Counted from the stretch's first letter, positions 34,976 to 45,004 are shown. The stretch is DNA of 64,000 nucleotides from Acidobacteriota bacterium (GCA_013151025.1 JAADJC010000057.1:2530-66529); one strand, 5' to 3'. A program made the numbers and translations. Notes: generated by a model not told the origin, from the sequence alone.

Positions 34976-35080
34976 CTATTTATCCTCTTTCATTTTTACG
35001 AGAAACTCCAAAAACTCTGTGCTAAATTGTTCGTCGATCCGCGGGAGTATTATTTCCCGAGACATAGCCAGGTCAGTCAT
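34976..35080 (-). CDS. Possible small ORF between rfbA and rfbC
   Basis: 34 codons (MTDLAMSREIILPRIDEQFS...). The ATG overlaps the rfbA stop by eight bases, the TAG overlaps the rfbC start region, and GAGG for rfbC lies inside it. The tight fit suggests translation through the junction, but no family is recognised. It could also be the remnant of an rfbA extension. Confidence 0.3.
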   Translation of the reverse strand: MTDLAMSREIILPRIDEQFSTEFLEFLVKMKEDK

Positions 35081-35939
35081 TGAGGCGCTCCAGAAGGTAG
35101 TTACCGTAACCGCTGTTCATCAACGGTCTTGCCAAGGCGGTCAAACCATCATCATTAATCCAGCCATTTTGCCAGGCAATTTCTTCAATGCAGGCGATTT
35201 TCATATGCTGCCTGTCCTCGATGGTACGAATAAAGGTTGAAGCATCCAGCATGTCCCGATGGGTTCCGGTATCCAGCCAGGCGTAGCCCCGGCCCATGAG
35301 ACGGACGTGGAGTTGTCCCTGCTCCAGGTACACACGATTGACGTCGGTAATTTCAAGCTCTCCTCTGGCAGAGGGCCTCAGGTTCTTTGCAATCTCCAGA
35401 ACATTGTTGTCATAAACATAAAGCCCGACAATCGCAATGTTGGACTGGGGGTGTTTCGGCTTTTCTTCCAATCCAGTCACGGTGCCATCCGGATTCATTG
35501 TCACAACGCCGTAATATTCCGGGTGGTGAACCCGATAACCGAACACCGTGGCGCCTTCTCTTTTTTTTGCCGCATCCACCAGCAGATTCGGTAAACCATG
35601 CCCATAAAACACATTATCACCGAGAACAAGTGTCACATAAGCGTTCCCCACAAATTCCCTGCCCACCCGAAAGGCATCGGCAATTCCCTTCGGTTCGTTC
35701 TGAACCGCATAGTGAAAAGACATGCCCAATTGACTGCCATCGCCAAACAGCGCCTGAAAGCGGGGCAAGTCCGCTTCGGTGGAAATTATAAGCACTTCCC
35801 GGATTCCCGCCAGCATGAGCGTGGAAAGTGGATAGTAAATCATGGGTTTATCGTAGACAGGCAACAATTGCTTGCAAATCATCCGGGTGGCCGGATACAA
35901 ACGGGTCCCGGCACCGCCGGCCAGTATAATTCCTTTCAT
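35073..35939 (-). CDS. rfbA: Glucose-1-phosphate thymidylyltransferase
   Basis: First step of dTDP-rhamnose synthesis, 288 residues. KGIILAGGAGTRLYPATRMICKQLLPVYDKPMIYYPLS is the nucleotide-binding signature; VLGDNVFYGHGL and WLDTGTHRDMLDAS follow. The ATG at 35939 is chosen because upstream residues lie within the galE end. The order galE-rfbA-rfbC-(four-helix)-rfbD-rfbB is one operon. Confidence 0.96.
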   Translation of the reverse strand: MKGIILAGGAGTRLYPATRMICKQLLPVYDKPMIYYPLSTLMLAGIREVLIISTEADLPRFQALFGDGSQLGMSFHYAVQNEPKGIADAFRVGREFVGNAYVTLVLGDNVFYGHGLPNLLVDAAKKREGATVFGYRVHHPEYYGVVTMNPDGTVTGLEEKPKHPQSNIAIVGLYVYDNNVLEIAKNLRPSARGELEITDVNRVYLEQGQLHVRLMGRGYAWLDTGTHRDMLDASTFIRTIEDRQHMKIACIEEIAWQNGWINDDGLTALARPLMNSGYGNYLLERLND

Positions 35940-35941
35940 GA

Positions 35942-36916
35942 TCAATACCTCCGGTTCAGTTCCCAATTCCAGACAGTTTCAATAATGGCATTCAGGTTAT
36001 CAAACTGCGGTTTCCACTTCAATATCTCTGTCAATAAACGGCTGTCCGCCACCAGCTCCGCCGGGTCTCCGGTCCTTGGAGGCGCTTCCACCACTGAAAA
36101 ATCTTTTCCCGTCATCCGCTTTACTGCGTCCAGCACTTCCCGAACCGAATACCCGTGGCCGTACCCGCAGTTGAATACACGGCTTTCGCCACCATCTTTG
36201 AGGTAATCCAGTGCCTTGAGATGAGCATCCGCCAGATCGTTTACATGCACGTAATCCCGGACGCAGGTGCCGTCAGGCGTAGGATAGTCAGTACCGAAGA
36301 TGGAAATATCTTTCCGCTCTCCAGAAGCTGCTTGCAGAACCAGTGGAATCAGGTGGCTTTCCGGTTTGTGGGACTCTCCGATTTCACCGGAGGGATCCGC
36401 TCCCGCCGCATTGAAGTAACGAAGCGCCACATACCGAAAATCAGAAGCCGCTGCCAGATCACGCAGGGCCTGCTCCACAAACAGCTTTGAAAACCCGTAC
36501 GGATTGATGGGAGCAAGGGATGCTGTTTCCGGAATCGGTACCGCTTTCGGGGTACCATAGACTGCTGCGGTTGATGAAAATATGAATTTTCGGATTCCGG
36601 CTTCCTGACACGCGGCCAGCAGAGAAAATCCGTTCGCCGTATTGTTTTGATAGTATTTCAGCGGATTTCGTACCGATTCCCCCACTTCAATGAACGCGGC
36701 AAAATGGATCACTGCCTCCGGCTGAAAGGCTTTCATCAAACGTTTGAGTCCGGCATTGTCGGAAAGATCCATTACCTCCAGGCGCGCAACTCCCACTGCT
36801 TCCCTATGACCATTGACAAGGTTATCCAGCACAAGCACATCATCTCCCCTGAGAAGCAATTGTCTCACCACATGGGAACCGATGTAACCGGCACCCCCTG
36901 TCACCAATACTTTCAT
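35942..36916 (-). CDS. galE: UDP-glucose 4-epimerase
   Basis: Interconverts UDP-glucose and UDP-galactose for surface polysaccharide. 324 residues: MKVLVTGGAGYIGSHVVRQLL, IHFAAFIEVGESVRNPLKYYQNN, SSTAAVYGTP and catalytic NPYGFSKLFVEQ. It is the first gene of the rfb cluster, ending three bases before rfbA. Confidence 0.94.
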   Translation of the reverse strand: MKVLVTGGAGYIGSHVVRQLLLRGDDVLVLDNLVNGHREAVGVARLEVMDLSDNAGLKRLMKAFQPEAVIHFAAFIEVGESVRNPLKYYQNNTANGFSLLAACQEAGIRKFIFSSTAAVYGTPKAVPIPETASLAPINPYGFSKLFVEQALRDLAAASDFRYVALRYFNAAGADPSGEIGESHKPESHLIPLVLQAASGERKDISIFGTDYPTPDGTCVRDYVHVNDLADAHLKALDYLKDGGESRVFNCGYGHGYSVREVLDAVKRMTGKDFSVVEAPPRTGDPAELVADSRLLTEILKWKPQFDNLNAIIETVWNWELNRRY

Positions 36917-37001
36917 CTACTTCCCCCTTTTGAAATACCTGAAACCGGGGAGTGAATAGAAAAAATCAAAGACTCAACAATTTCCTGCATTGTGTCATTC
37001 A

Positions 37002-37463
37002 TTACTCACTACCCGCTGCTATCCTAACGCCAATGAGTTCCGCCCGGGCCGTCACCTCGTCACCGACCCGCATTTCCAGCTCCACCGTTACGGAACGGGC
37101 ACCTTCCCGAACTGCACGGCCTTCCAGAAACAGTTCCGGGCCCAGGGGAGTGGGTTTCAGATATTCCACCGTCAGTTTCCGGGTAACAAACATCACCGCT
37201 TTCCCGTATTTTTCCTGAAAATATGCGACAGCAGTCCAGATACCGTGGCAGTCCAATACGGTGGCAATCACCCCGCCATTGACCACACCGGGAAAAGCGG
37301 TATGATGCGGTTCTGGATGAAATCGGCACAAACATCGGCCGTTTTCCGTCCAGCTTTTGATTCTAAGTCCGTGAACATTGTCAGCCCCGCAACCAAAACA
37401 GACCCTTGCGCCGCTGTCTTTCGGAAGTTCATCCTGCAAAAATGAATGGGGGGTGCGGCACAT
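37002..37463 (-). CDS. Hotdog-fold thioesterase (PaaI/DUF4442-like)
   Basis: 153 residues with a single hotdog domain, probably hydrolysing acyl-CoA. The N-terminal CFGCGADNVHGLRI motif and the helix FPGVVNGGVIATVLDCHGIWTA are typical of the THEM4/PaaI-like group. The ATG at 37463 overlaps the upstream stop as TAATG. It is coupled with the MEMO gene; no specific substrate can be named. Confidence 0.83.
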   Translation of the reverse strand: MCRTPHSFLQDELPKDSGARVCFGCGADNVHGLRIKSWTENGRCLCRFHPEPHHTAFPGVVNGGVIATVLDCHGIWTAVAYFQEKYGKAVMFVTRKLTVEYLKPTPLGPELFLEGRAVREGARSVTVELEMRVGDEVTARAELIGVRIAAGSE

Positions 37464-38536
37464 TATTTCCCCGCCTTTGCTCCGGAGTTTTTCCGGTTCG
37501 CAAGCCAATAGCCCATGGAAAGATGCCCTACCCAGTGCTGCAGCGAGAAGGGAGCGGTAACGCCAAAACCGCTTTTTCTCAATGGAATCGGTCCGTTACT
37601 GTAAGTATCCGCATAACCCAGCACCTGTCCGGCCATCTCTTTTGACGGTGCCAGTGCCCACAGCACTTTCATTGTTGTCAGCATTCCGAATGGAATGGAA
37701 AAATGCCCACACCACAGGGCTTTCCCGTTTTCCGTGGCACCAATCACACTGTGGATTTTCTTCACCGTCACTTTACCGGAAAGAAATTTCCGGGCAATCC
37801 GCCAGTCATTTGCAACCGCTTTCTCATGCCCCTGTTCCCCTGTTCCGAATACGGTGTTATGAAAATCCTCTCCATAATGGTTGGCATCGGATGAAATCAG
37901 GAAGAATACATCTTTTCCGGGTTTCAAGTCATTTTTCTTCATATAAGCCACAATAATATTTGCCAGTTTGGAAGACAGTCTTTCCATCCGTTCAAATGAC
38001 ATCCCGGTCACCATCACCGGCATCAATTTAATATTCCGGTTAAAATACTGCAGAAACGGAACCATCCCTTCAATGGAATGTTCCAATGCCTGTGCCTTGT
38101 TGCTCACCATGTATTCCTTTGACGACAATTTTTCCTTCAAAAATTCCCGCAATGGAGAAATCGCCATCGGCCCGTACGGCCCTTTCCAACTATCGTAGGC
38201 ATCCAGAATTAGAACATTTTTCGGGTCTTTCATCGCCATTCTGACGTCATGATGGGTTACCCCGAAAACAATCACTTCCTTTGCGTGAATCCGCCTCATC
38301 AGTGGCAGATACACCGGCCCGGCGTAGAGAAAATCATCGTGGGGACAAATTCCTGCAACCAGAGACGGCAATTGCGCATCTGAATGACAACCGGCAAGGA
38401 GATAATCCATCAGGCGATTCATTGAATTGGGCGACCATACGTAGCCGATTGGGTCTCGCACCGGCCTTGTCCCCTGTGCCAGTACCGTAACGAATACCGC
38501 CAATACCAGAACTGAAAATACTGCCCGTTTTGCCAT
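37463..38536 (-). CDS. Exported MEMO-family protein (AmmeMemoRadiSam B-like)
   Basis: 357 residues. The C-terminal ~300 residues match the MEMO1/AMMECR-associated family: LVAGICPHDDFLYAGPVYLPL, VIVFGVTHHDV, ALEHSIEGMVPFLQYF and FFLISSDANHYG, with the conserved metal-site His/Asp residues. Unusually, it starts with a signal peptide (MAKRAVFSVLVLAVFVTVLA), predicting export, whereas MEMO proteins are usually cytoplasmic. The ATG at 38536 follows GGGAGG. No AMMECR1 or radical SAM partner is next to it. Confidence 0.85.
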   Translation of the reverse strand: MAKRAVFSVLVLAVFVTVLAQGTRPVRDPIGYVWSPNSMNRLMDYLLAGCHSDAQLPSLVAGICPHDDFLYAGPVYLPLMRRIHAKEVIVFGVTHHDVRMAMKDPKNVLILDAYDSWKGPYGPMAISPLREFLKEKLSSKEYMVSNKAQALEHSIEGMVPFLQYFNRNIKLMPVMVTGMSFERMERLSSKLANIIVAYMKKNDLKPGKDVFFLISSDANHYGEDFHNTVFGTGEQGHEKAVANDWRIARKFLSGKVTVKKIHSVIGATENGKALWCGHFSIPFGMLTTMKVLWALAPSKEMAGQVLGYADTYSNGPIPLRKSGFGVTAPFSLQHWVGHLSMGYWLANRKNSGAKAGK

Positions 38537-38742
38537 ACTCCCTCCCATGCTACTTGTAAAATCATGACTACGGGCATATTGTATCAAACCGGAGAGACAA
38601 GTTTGAGCCTGAGTTTAAGTTTGAGTGGGAAAAGGGAACAGAAGGCAATTCTCTTCCCTGTTCCAGCCCGAACTATCCACCCGGCCCGAAGGTCAGTAAA
38701 TCTCACATCGAAAAAACCTGTGCTTTGTGCTAAATTATAACT

Positions 38743-40575
38743 ATGGGAAAATCAAAAAAGTCCGAAGGTGATATATTTCAAAGCGTTCCCCACATACTGA
38801 TGGATACGATAGCCACATACCCGGATCGCAACGCCTTTCTCTTTCGCCGGGGTGGTCGAATAGTCAGCATGTCTTATCGGGAATTCGGAGATCTTGTGGA
38901 AGATCTTGCCCATGGCCTTGCCGCAATCGGGCTCAAACGTCATGACCGGGTTGCCATTCTCTCTGAAAATCGTGTGGAATGGGCGATCGTAGACCTTGCT
39001 GTCATGTCCATCGGCGGTATTGTTGTCCCGGTTTACCAGACACTGTCACCGGACCAGATCGCATACATCCTGATGGATTCAGGTGTACGAGTCATTTTTG
39101 TGGAAAATCGCTATCACTATGAAAAGCTCATGCAAATTCAGGAACAGCTACCGAATTTGAAAACAATCCTGACTTTCGAGCCCATTCGGAATGTGAATGG
39201 CCCCACCACTGTTTTTAAGCGCATTCTCCGTCTTGGAGACAAACACCGTGCCGCCCGGCCCGGCTGGTTTAAAAGAACACTGAACAAGATCAACCGGGAC
39301 GATGTCTGTTCCATTGTGTACACCTCCGGCACCACAGGGGATCCAAAGGGCGTTCGGCTTCGCCACAGTGGATTCATTGAGAATATTGTAAATACTGAAA
39401 CTGCACTGCCATTGAAATACGATGATATTTTCCTTTCTTTTCTTCCATTGAGCCACCTGTACGAGCGCGTAGCCGGGCACTGGACTCCGATGTACCGAGG
39501 GTGCTGCATCGCCTACGCCAGGTCCATCTCAACCGTGGTTGAAGATATGCAGGTATTGCATCCCACCGTCCTGGTGAGTGTTCCTCAATTCTTTGACAAA
39601 ATAACCGCCGGCGTACACCGAAAAATCAGTGACAGTGGATTGATTCGCCGATTGACATTCCAATGGGCTGAAAAACTGGGAAATCGCCTCGCTGAAGGAC
39701 GCCGGGAAGGGAAAAACCATCCTATTTTGAAATCACTTCGGCCATTGGCCAGAAAACTGGTATTCAGTAAACTCTATCGCTACCTGGGTGGCTCCCTTCG
39801 ATATCCCATCTCAGGAGGCGCTCCCCTTCCCCGGAAAACCGCCCGTTTTTTTGAAGCCATGGAACTCCCGATAATTGAAGGATACGGACTTACGGAAACA
39901 CATCTGGTTGTCACACTGAGCCCCATGGAAAATCGAAAGGAGGGCTCTTGTGGACCCCCGATTGCCGGGGTAAGCATCAGAATTGCAGACGACGGGGAAA
40001 TCCTTGTTCGGGGAAAAACTATTATGAACGAATACCACAACGCCCCGGAATTAACTGCTTCTGTAATTGATTCAGACGGCTGGTTTCATACCGGTGACAT
40101 CGGGTTTCTGGATAAGGACAATTACCTGACCATTACCGACCGAAAAAAAAATATCATCGTTATCTCCTCAGGAGAAAAGATCGCCCCAGCCCCAATTGAG
40201 ACAAAGCTTAAAGATAGCCCGTATATTGATGAAATCTGCCTCATAGGTGACGGCCAAAATTTCATTTCAGCCTTGATTGTCCCGGACATGGAAGCCATTC
40301 TCCACTGGTCACGAAAAGAAAAACTCCCTTACGAAGACCTGGAAGAACTGCTGCCCAGCCTGGAATTGAAACGTCTCTTGAAATACGAAATTAACCTTCG
40401 GCAAAAACAACTGGCCTGGTTTGAAAGGATAAAAAAGTTCGTGGTGCTGGACCATCCACTGGAAATCCGGAAGGGTGAACTCACTCCCACCATGAAAGTC
40501 CGCCGAGCTGTCCTGGAAGGGAAATACTGGGAAGAAATTGACCGCATGTATGACAGTGAACCGGAAAAGAAGTGA
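38743..40575 (+). CDS. fadD: Long-chain fatty acid-CoA ligase
   Basis: 610-residue AMP-forming acyl-CoA synthetase. VYTSGTTGDPKGVRL is the P-loop, IIEGYGLTET the A5 motif, GWFHTGDIGFLD and ITDRKKNIIVISSGEKIAP the hinge and C-terminal motifs. Length and overall pattern fit long-chain (FAA1/FadD15) synthetases. The ATG at 38743 lacks a Shine-Dalgarno and lies six bases after TGcTAAATT, a possible extended -10 box, so the mRNA may be leaderless. It stands alone between repeat-rich intergenic regions. Confidence 0.92.
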   Translation: MGKSKKSEGDIFQSVPHILMDTIATYPDRNAFLFRRGGRIVSMSYREFGDLVEDLAHGLAAIGLKRHDRVAILSENRVEWAIVDLAVMSIGGIVVPVYQTLSPDQIAYILMDSGVRVIFVENRYHYEKLMQIQEQLPNLKTILTFEPIRNVNGPTTVFKRILRLGDKHRAARPGWFKRTLNKINRDDVCSIVYTSGTTGDPKGVRLRHSGFIENIVNTETALPLKYDDIFLSFLPLSHLYERVAGHWTPMYRGCCIAYARSISTVVEDMQVLHPTVLVSVPQFFDKITAGVHRKISDSGLIRRLTFQWAEKLGNRLAEGRREGKNHPILKSLRPLARKLVFSKLYRYLGGSLRYPISGGAPLPRKTARFFEAMELPIIEGYGLTETHLVVTLSPMENRKEGSCGPPIAGVSIRIADDGEILVRGKTIMNEYHNAPELTASVIDSDGWFHTGDIGFLDKDNYLTITDRKKNIIVISSGEKIAPAPIETKLKDSPYIDEICLIGDGQNFISALIVPDMEAILHWSRKEKLPYEDLEELLPSLELKRLLKYEINLRQKQLAWFERIKKFVVLDHPLEIRKGELTPTMKVRRAVLEGKYWEEIDRMYDSEPEKK

Positions 40576-41007
40576 AAAGAAGTGTTCAGTGTTCTGTGCG
40601 GCTCTGCCGCCTGTGTTCTGATCGGAAAAAGACAGGGAATCTGCCATTCACCATTCATGGCCTGCCGCCTTCGGCGGGATGATAGATGATGGGTGTTAGA
40701 TGACAGAATGGGAAGATATATAATAGAGAAAATTGCCAAGTTTGGCCAGGTCTGATCCCCATCTATCCCACACGCACTTGCACATTCACTTGCACCTCTC
40801 TGACGCCCACCCTTTTCCACCCGCACTATTTTTGCTAACTCCCTGTTTTTCTTGTCACCTAACACCCAACATCTATCCTCTAACACCCGGCGCAATGCGC
40901 CGTCTGCGCCCACTCTTTCACGTACACACACATTCACTTGCACTTTGCCTGCTTTGCCGGCACGCCCACTCTTCAAATTCCCCCGTGACGAAGTGGGGCA
41001 AATTAGG
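40576..41007. repeat. 480-bp intergenic region of composite repeats
   Basis: No gene supported. Contains hairpins GCGGC-TCT-GCCGC (40598-40610), CCGCC-TTC-GGCGG (40665-40677) and CGGCGC-AAT-GCGCCG (40888-40902). Heptamers GATGATA/GATGATG/GGTGTTA/GATGACA lie at 40678-40705 and TAACACC/CAACATC/TATCCTC/TAACACC at 40858-40887. Hexamers of CACTTG/CACATT type lie at 40770-40800 and 40922-40950. Confidence 0.75.
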
Positions 41008-41013
41008 TACAAT
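41008..41013 (+). promoter_or_regulatory. Possible -10 box of glyQS
   Basis: TACAAT about 48 bases before the glyQ start, with GTGACG 17 bases upstream as a weak -35. Confidence 0.35.
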
Positions 41014-41060
41014 CGGAACCGACGCGAAATGAAGCTCTTGGAGAAAGGAAGGATATTGAT

Positions 41061-41906
41061 TTGAATTTTCAGGAATTGATTTTGGCTTTGCAGGAATTCT
41101 GGTCCGATCATGGCTGTCTGATTTCACAACCCTATGACATCGAAACCGGTGCAGGCACCATGAATCCCCACACATTCCTCCGGGTTCTGGGAGAAAAACC
41201 ATGGAATGTGGCGTATGTGGAACCCTCCCGGCGCCCCACAGACGGGCGATACGGCGAAAACCCTTTTCGCGTATATAAGCACTATCAGTTCCAGGTCATT
41301 ATGAAACCCAGCCCGAACAACATCCAGGATTTGTATATTAAAAGTCTGAAAGCTTTTGGCATCAAACCGGAAGAGCACGACATCCGCTTCGAAGAAGATA
41401 ACTGGGAATCCCCCACACTGGGCGCCTGGGGAGTCGGCTGGCAGGTGTTGCTGGACGGAATGGAAATCTCCCAGTTCACCTACTTTCAACAGGCAGGCGG
41501 CATCGATCTGAAGCCGATTTCAGTGGAAATAACCTATGGAATTGAGCGAATCTGCATGTTTATAAACGGAATTGACAACATGTACAACCTGGAATGGGGC
41601 CACGGCATCAGCTATGGAGAAATTCGAAAACAAGATGAATACCAATTTTCAAAATACAGTTTTGAACTGGCCGACATTGATCTTCATTTCAAGCTCTTTG
41701 ACCTGTACGAAGCGGAATGCCTCAGGATACTGGAGCAAAACCTGCCCATTGCCGCCTTTGACAATGCGTTGAAATGCTCCCATGCCTTCAATGTACTGGA
41801 TGCCCGGAATGCTATCAGTGTTACGGAGCGGGCACGCTTCATCAACCGTGTCCGAACACTGGCCTGTGCCTGTGCCAAAAGCCACCTGGAGGTGTCCAAT
41901 GGCTGA
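41061..41906 (+). CDS. glyQ: Glycyl-tRNA synthetase alpha subunit
   Basis: Catalytic subunit of the bacterial alpha2-beta2 GlyRS, 281 residues. [56 protein letters not shown] and GIERICMF are invariant family parts. The start is TTG with GGAAGG upstream. An 11-codon frame ([11 protein letters not shown]) from 41030 overlaps this start and might couple translation. glyS overlaps the 3' end by eight bases. Confidence 0.96.
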   Translation: MNFQELILALQEFWSDHGCLISQPYDIETGAGTMNPHTFLRVLGEKPWNVAYVEPSRRPTDGRYGENPFRVYKHYQFQVIMKPSPNNIQDLYIKSLKAFGIKPEEHDIRFEEDNWESPTLGAWGVGWQVLLDGMEISQFTYFQQAGGIDLKPISVEITYGIERICMFINGIDNMYNLEWGHGISYGEIRKQDEYQFSKYSFELADIDLHFKLFDLYEAECLRILEQNLPIAAFDNALKCSHAFNVLDARNAISVTERARFINRVRTLACACAKSHLEVSNG

Positions 41907-43983
41907 ATTCTTTATCGAAATCGGTTGCGAGGAAATACCGGCAAAGATGATTCCCGGTTCACTGGGAGAAGGCCGAAAGATTCTGGAAAAATTCCTGGAC
42001 GGATACAATATTCATGTCAGCAATATTACGACCTATGCGTCCCCAACCCGACTGGTGTATCACATTCCGGAAATAGACCTGAAAGAAGCTGACCAGACGG
42101 TCACGATTCAAGGTCCGCCCCGACGCATTTGCCTGAACGAAGACGGCACGCCATCCCGGGCATTGCTGGGATTTATGAAGAAAAACAGTATTTCCGAAGA
42201 CAATATCCGCTATATTCAGGGAAAAACAGGGGAAATAGCGGCAGCAAATGTCTTTGTTCCCGGAAAAAATACCGATTTCATACTGAAAGAAGTTCTGCCG
42301 GTCTGGCTGAAAAAAATTCCATTTCGCAAAAATATGAAATGGGCCGATCTCAATATTCGCTTTGTCCGCCCTATTCGATGGATCTGCGCGCTTTTAGACG
42401 GGAATCCACTTGTCTTTGAATATGCCGGCGTTACAGCCGGAAAAACAACATGGGGCCATCGCATCCTCGGCAAACGGGACATTTCTGTTACCTGTTTTTC
42501 CGACTATAAATCCAGACTGAAAGAAAACTATGTGGAAATTGACTCGGTTGCCCGAAAAACCGTGATTCAACAGGCCATTGCCGCCTTTGAAACCACCCAT
42601 AATGCCACTGTAATCCGGGATGAAGCGCTCCTTGATGAAGTCAGTTATCTGGTAGAGACCCCTTTTGTAGTGGAAGGTTCTTTTGAGAACAAATTCTTGA
42701 AAATCCCGGAAGAAGTGTTGATTACGTCTATGAAGGAACACCAGAAGTATTTTGCTGCAAGGGGAAGTGATGGAAAATTGCTACCCCGGTTTCTCGCTGT
42801 AGCCTCAACCTCAAACGATCCGAAAGGCTACATCCAGTTGGGCAGCGAACGGGTACTGGCGGCCCGACTATACGACGCGCAATTCTTCTGGGATGAGGAC
42901 AGAAAAAAGCCCCTGGAAAGCCGCATGGACAAACTGGATCGCCAGATATTCCAGACCGACCTGGGAACTTACGGGGACAAAATTCAACGGATACAGAAAA
43001 TCGGCGAAATATTTAACCGATTCATACCCTGCGATGCAAAAGCACTGAAAGAAACCATCCGACTTTGCAAATGCGACCTTGCCACCGATATGGTATATGA
43101 GTTCCCGGAACTTCAGGGCATCATGGGAGGTCTTTACGCAAAGGAAGAAGGCAAACCGGAAGAGGTGTGGAAAGGCATCTATGACCAATACCGCCCCGGT
43201 TCCATGGACGACGACCTGCCCCGAACCCGGGAAGGAGAATTGACCGCCATTTCGGACAGGCTGGACACTTTCCTCGGCTGTCTCGCGGTAGGCATTGTCC
43301 CCACAAGCTCCAAAGACCCATTCGGGTTACGCCGTGCCGCTCAGAGTATCATTCGAATTGTACTGGAAAAAAACCTGGACTTTGACTTGTATCAGGCTAT
43401 CCGGGATTGTTTGCCCATCTTTGATTCCGCACTGAAAATCATCCGTTCCGACTGGGAAAATCAGATATTCTCCATTCTGGATGCCAGGTTGCGCTTCTGG
43501 CTCAATACCCGGGGATTTGCCTACGATGAAATTGATGCAGTCCTTTCTATCCACCACGGAAACCTGCTGGATACACTGAACCGGGTAAAAGCCCTTCGGG
43601 AGTCTCGGAAAGATGCAGATTTTCTTCGGGTTGCTGGCAGCTTCAAACGTATCCACAATATCCTGGATGCCGCAAAGGACATCGCACCGGACACTGTAAA
43701 CGTGGATTTGTTCAGCCAACCGGAAGAAGCCGCGCTCTTTGATGCCATGGTCACTCTTCGCGAAGACGCAGAGTTTTTTACCACTGAAAAAAAATATGGT
43801 TCCGCTTTGAAGAGAGTCGGCGAAATTGCGGATATAGTGGACCGGTTCTTCGATGAAGTGCTGGTAATGGACAAAAATGACGACGCCAGACAGAACCGCC
43901 TGGCCATGCTGACCAGCCTTCGTAAAGTATTCTTGACCATCGCGGATTTCTCCCGCCTGGTCATCAGCGATTCGAAGAGCTGA
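41899..43983 (+). CDS. glyS: Glycyl-tRNA synthetase beta subunit
   Basis: tRNA-binding subunit of GlyRS, 694 residues. [67 protein letters not shown]-type segment and the HD-like/anticodon C-terminal regions are present. The ATG at 41899 follows GGAGG and overlaps glyQ; the longer frame upstream is glyQ read in another phase. Confidence 0.96.
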   Translation: MAEFFIEIGCEEIPAKMIPGSLGEGRKILEKFLDGYNIHVSNITTYASPTRLVYHIPEIDLKEADQTVTIQGPPRRICLNEDGTPSRALLGFMKKNSISEDNIRYIQGKTGEIAAANVFVPGKNTDFILKEVLPVWLKKIPFRKNMKWADLNIRFVRPIRWICALLDGNPLVFEYAGVTAGKTTWGHRILGKRDISVTCFSDYKSRLKENYVEIDSVARKTVIQQAIAAFETTHNATVIRDEALLDEVSYLVETPFVVEGSFENKFLKIPEEVLITSMKEHQKYFAARGSDGKLLPRFLAVASTSNDPKGYIQLGSERVLAARLYDAQFFWDEDRKKPLESRMDKLDRQIFQTDLGTYGDKIQRIQKIGEIFNRFIPCDAKALKETIRLCKCDLATDMVYEFPELQGIMGGLYAKEEGKPEEVWKGIYDQYRPGSMDDDLPRTREGELTAISDRLDTFLGCLAVGIVPTSSKDPFGLRRAAQSIIRIVLEKNLDFDLYQAIRDCLPIFDSALKIIRSDWENQIFSILDARLRFWLNTRGFAYDEIDAVLSIHHGNLLDTLNRVKALRESRKDADFLRVAGSFKRIHNILDAAKDIAPDTVNVDLFSQPEEAALFDAMVTLREDAEFFTTEKKYGSALKRVGEIADIVDRFFDEVLVMDKNDDARQNRLAMLTSLRKVFLTIADFSRLVISDSKS

Positions 43984-44017
43984 AGGCCGGGGGCCATCCG
44001 GTTCCAAAGGAGGCCCC

Positions 44018-45004
44018 GTGATGACATCATTGGATTTCTTCACCTCACCGGAACAGATAACTCCATCCTGTGGAAAAAGATTTCTGTTTGCTGTCATACT
44101 TATTCTGGGGCTTGCAACATCCGCACATTCGTTGGCAACACCTGCTTTTGGAAAAAGATTCCTTTCATCTGAGAACCGCTATTTCACTGTTTTTTACCGG
44201 AAAGAAAATATTCGACTGGCCGCAATCCTGTCTGGAGACAGTGACAGCTTTGCCCGACGATTCTGCAGTGAATTGGGGCTGAAAAAGCCTACCAGCCCGA
44301 TTCCAGTGTACATTGACCCCGCCAGCAAAGGAAAATCAGAAGTTTTTCCCTCTCCAAGGTGGGTAAACGGGTTTTATGATCCTGAAAAACGCATCATCGT
44401 CATCAAAACCGCTCGTCAACTGGGCCGGGGGGCTGAAGCGGAAATCCTTGTGGTTTTTCACCATGAGGCTGTCCACGCCATGCTCCATGCCAACATTTCC
44501 CACATCCCCCGGTGGCTGGATGAAGGACTCGCCCAGTCTTTCAGCCGGGGCTTCACCGTTCGGGACGGCCGGGCCTTGCTAAGTATTCCAGTTAACAGCT
44601 TTCGAAAGTATCTACCGGAAACCGCGTTTCAACAGAAAGAAACTGCCAGACTGGCCTACCCCCTTTCCTGCGGCCTTGTCGGTTACCTCCGGGAACTGGG
44701 TAGAAAACCACTGACTGTATTTCTGGAACGCCTGAACCGAATGGATCTGGAAACTGCCTTCGATTCCGCCTATGGAATTCATCTGTCTTTCTTTTTCTAT
44801 ATGTTTCGGGAAAACTACCTTTCCCGTTACACCATGCTCAACCTCATTGTGTCAGATGAGGGGTTGTTCGGCCTGATGACACTCCTGGCAGTGATACTTC
44901 TCCTTGTTCAGAAAGTCCGAAACCACCGAAAGCTCATCCGGTTGGGAGAAGAAGATGAGGAAGAAGAAGGAGAAAAAGAAAAAGAAGTGATGGGTGATGA
45001 GTAA
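44018..45004 (+). CDS. Peptidase MA-like gluzincin, membrane-anchored
   Basis: 328 residues. N-terminal signal/anchor (RFLFAVILILGLATSAHSLA, ~21-40). The zinc site is HHEAVHAMLH with the downstream Glu ligand in RWLDEGLAQSFS, the arrangement of peptidase MA-like gluzincins. A C-terminal membrane helix (LFGLMTLLAVILLLV) follows. The last residues (EEDEEEEGEKEKEVMGDE) are encoded by DNA running into the GTGATGG heptamer array, so the tail may be repeat-derived. Substrate unknown. Confidence 0.78.
   Translation: MMTSLDFFTSPEQITPSCGKRFLFAVILILGLATSAHSLATPAFGKRFLSSENRYFTVFYRKENIRLAAILSGDSDSFARRFCSELGLKKPTSPIPVYIDPASKGKSEVFPSPRWVNGFYDPEKRIIVIKTARQLGRGAEAEILVVFHHEAVHAMLHANISHIPRWLDEGLAQSFSRGFTVRDGRALLSIPVNSFRKYLPETAFQQKETARLAYPLSCGLVGYLRELGRKPLTVFLERLNRMDLETAFDSAYGIHLSFFFYMFRENYLSRYTMLNLIVSDEGLFGLMTLLAVILLLVQKVRNHRKLIRLGEEDEEEEGEKEKEVMGDE

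Noticed and set aside
40856-40902. Heptamer array considered as a CRISPR-like array
   Set aside because: Units are seven bases without spacers and are degenerate; no cas gene is present.
41008-41060. Glycine riboswitch or T-box ahead of glyQS
   Set aside because: No T-box sequence, specifier loop or glycine-aptamer cores are visible in the repeat-rich leader.
41030-41064. 11-codon leader peptide before glyQ
   Set aside because: It contains one Gly codon only and no attenuator hairpin; at most it aids translation coupling.
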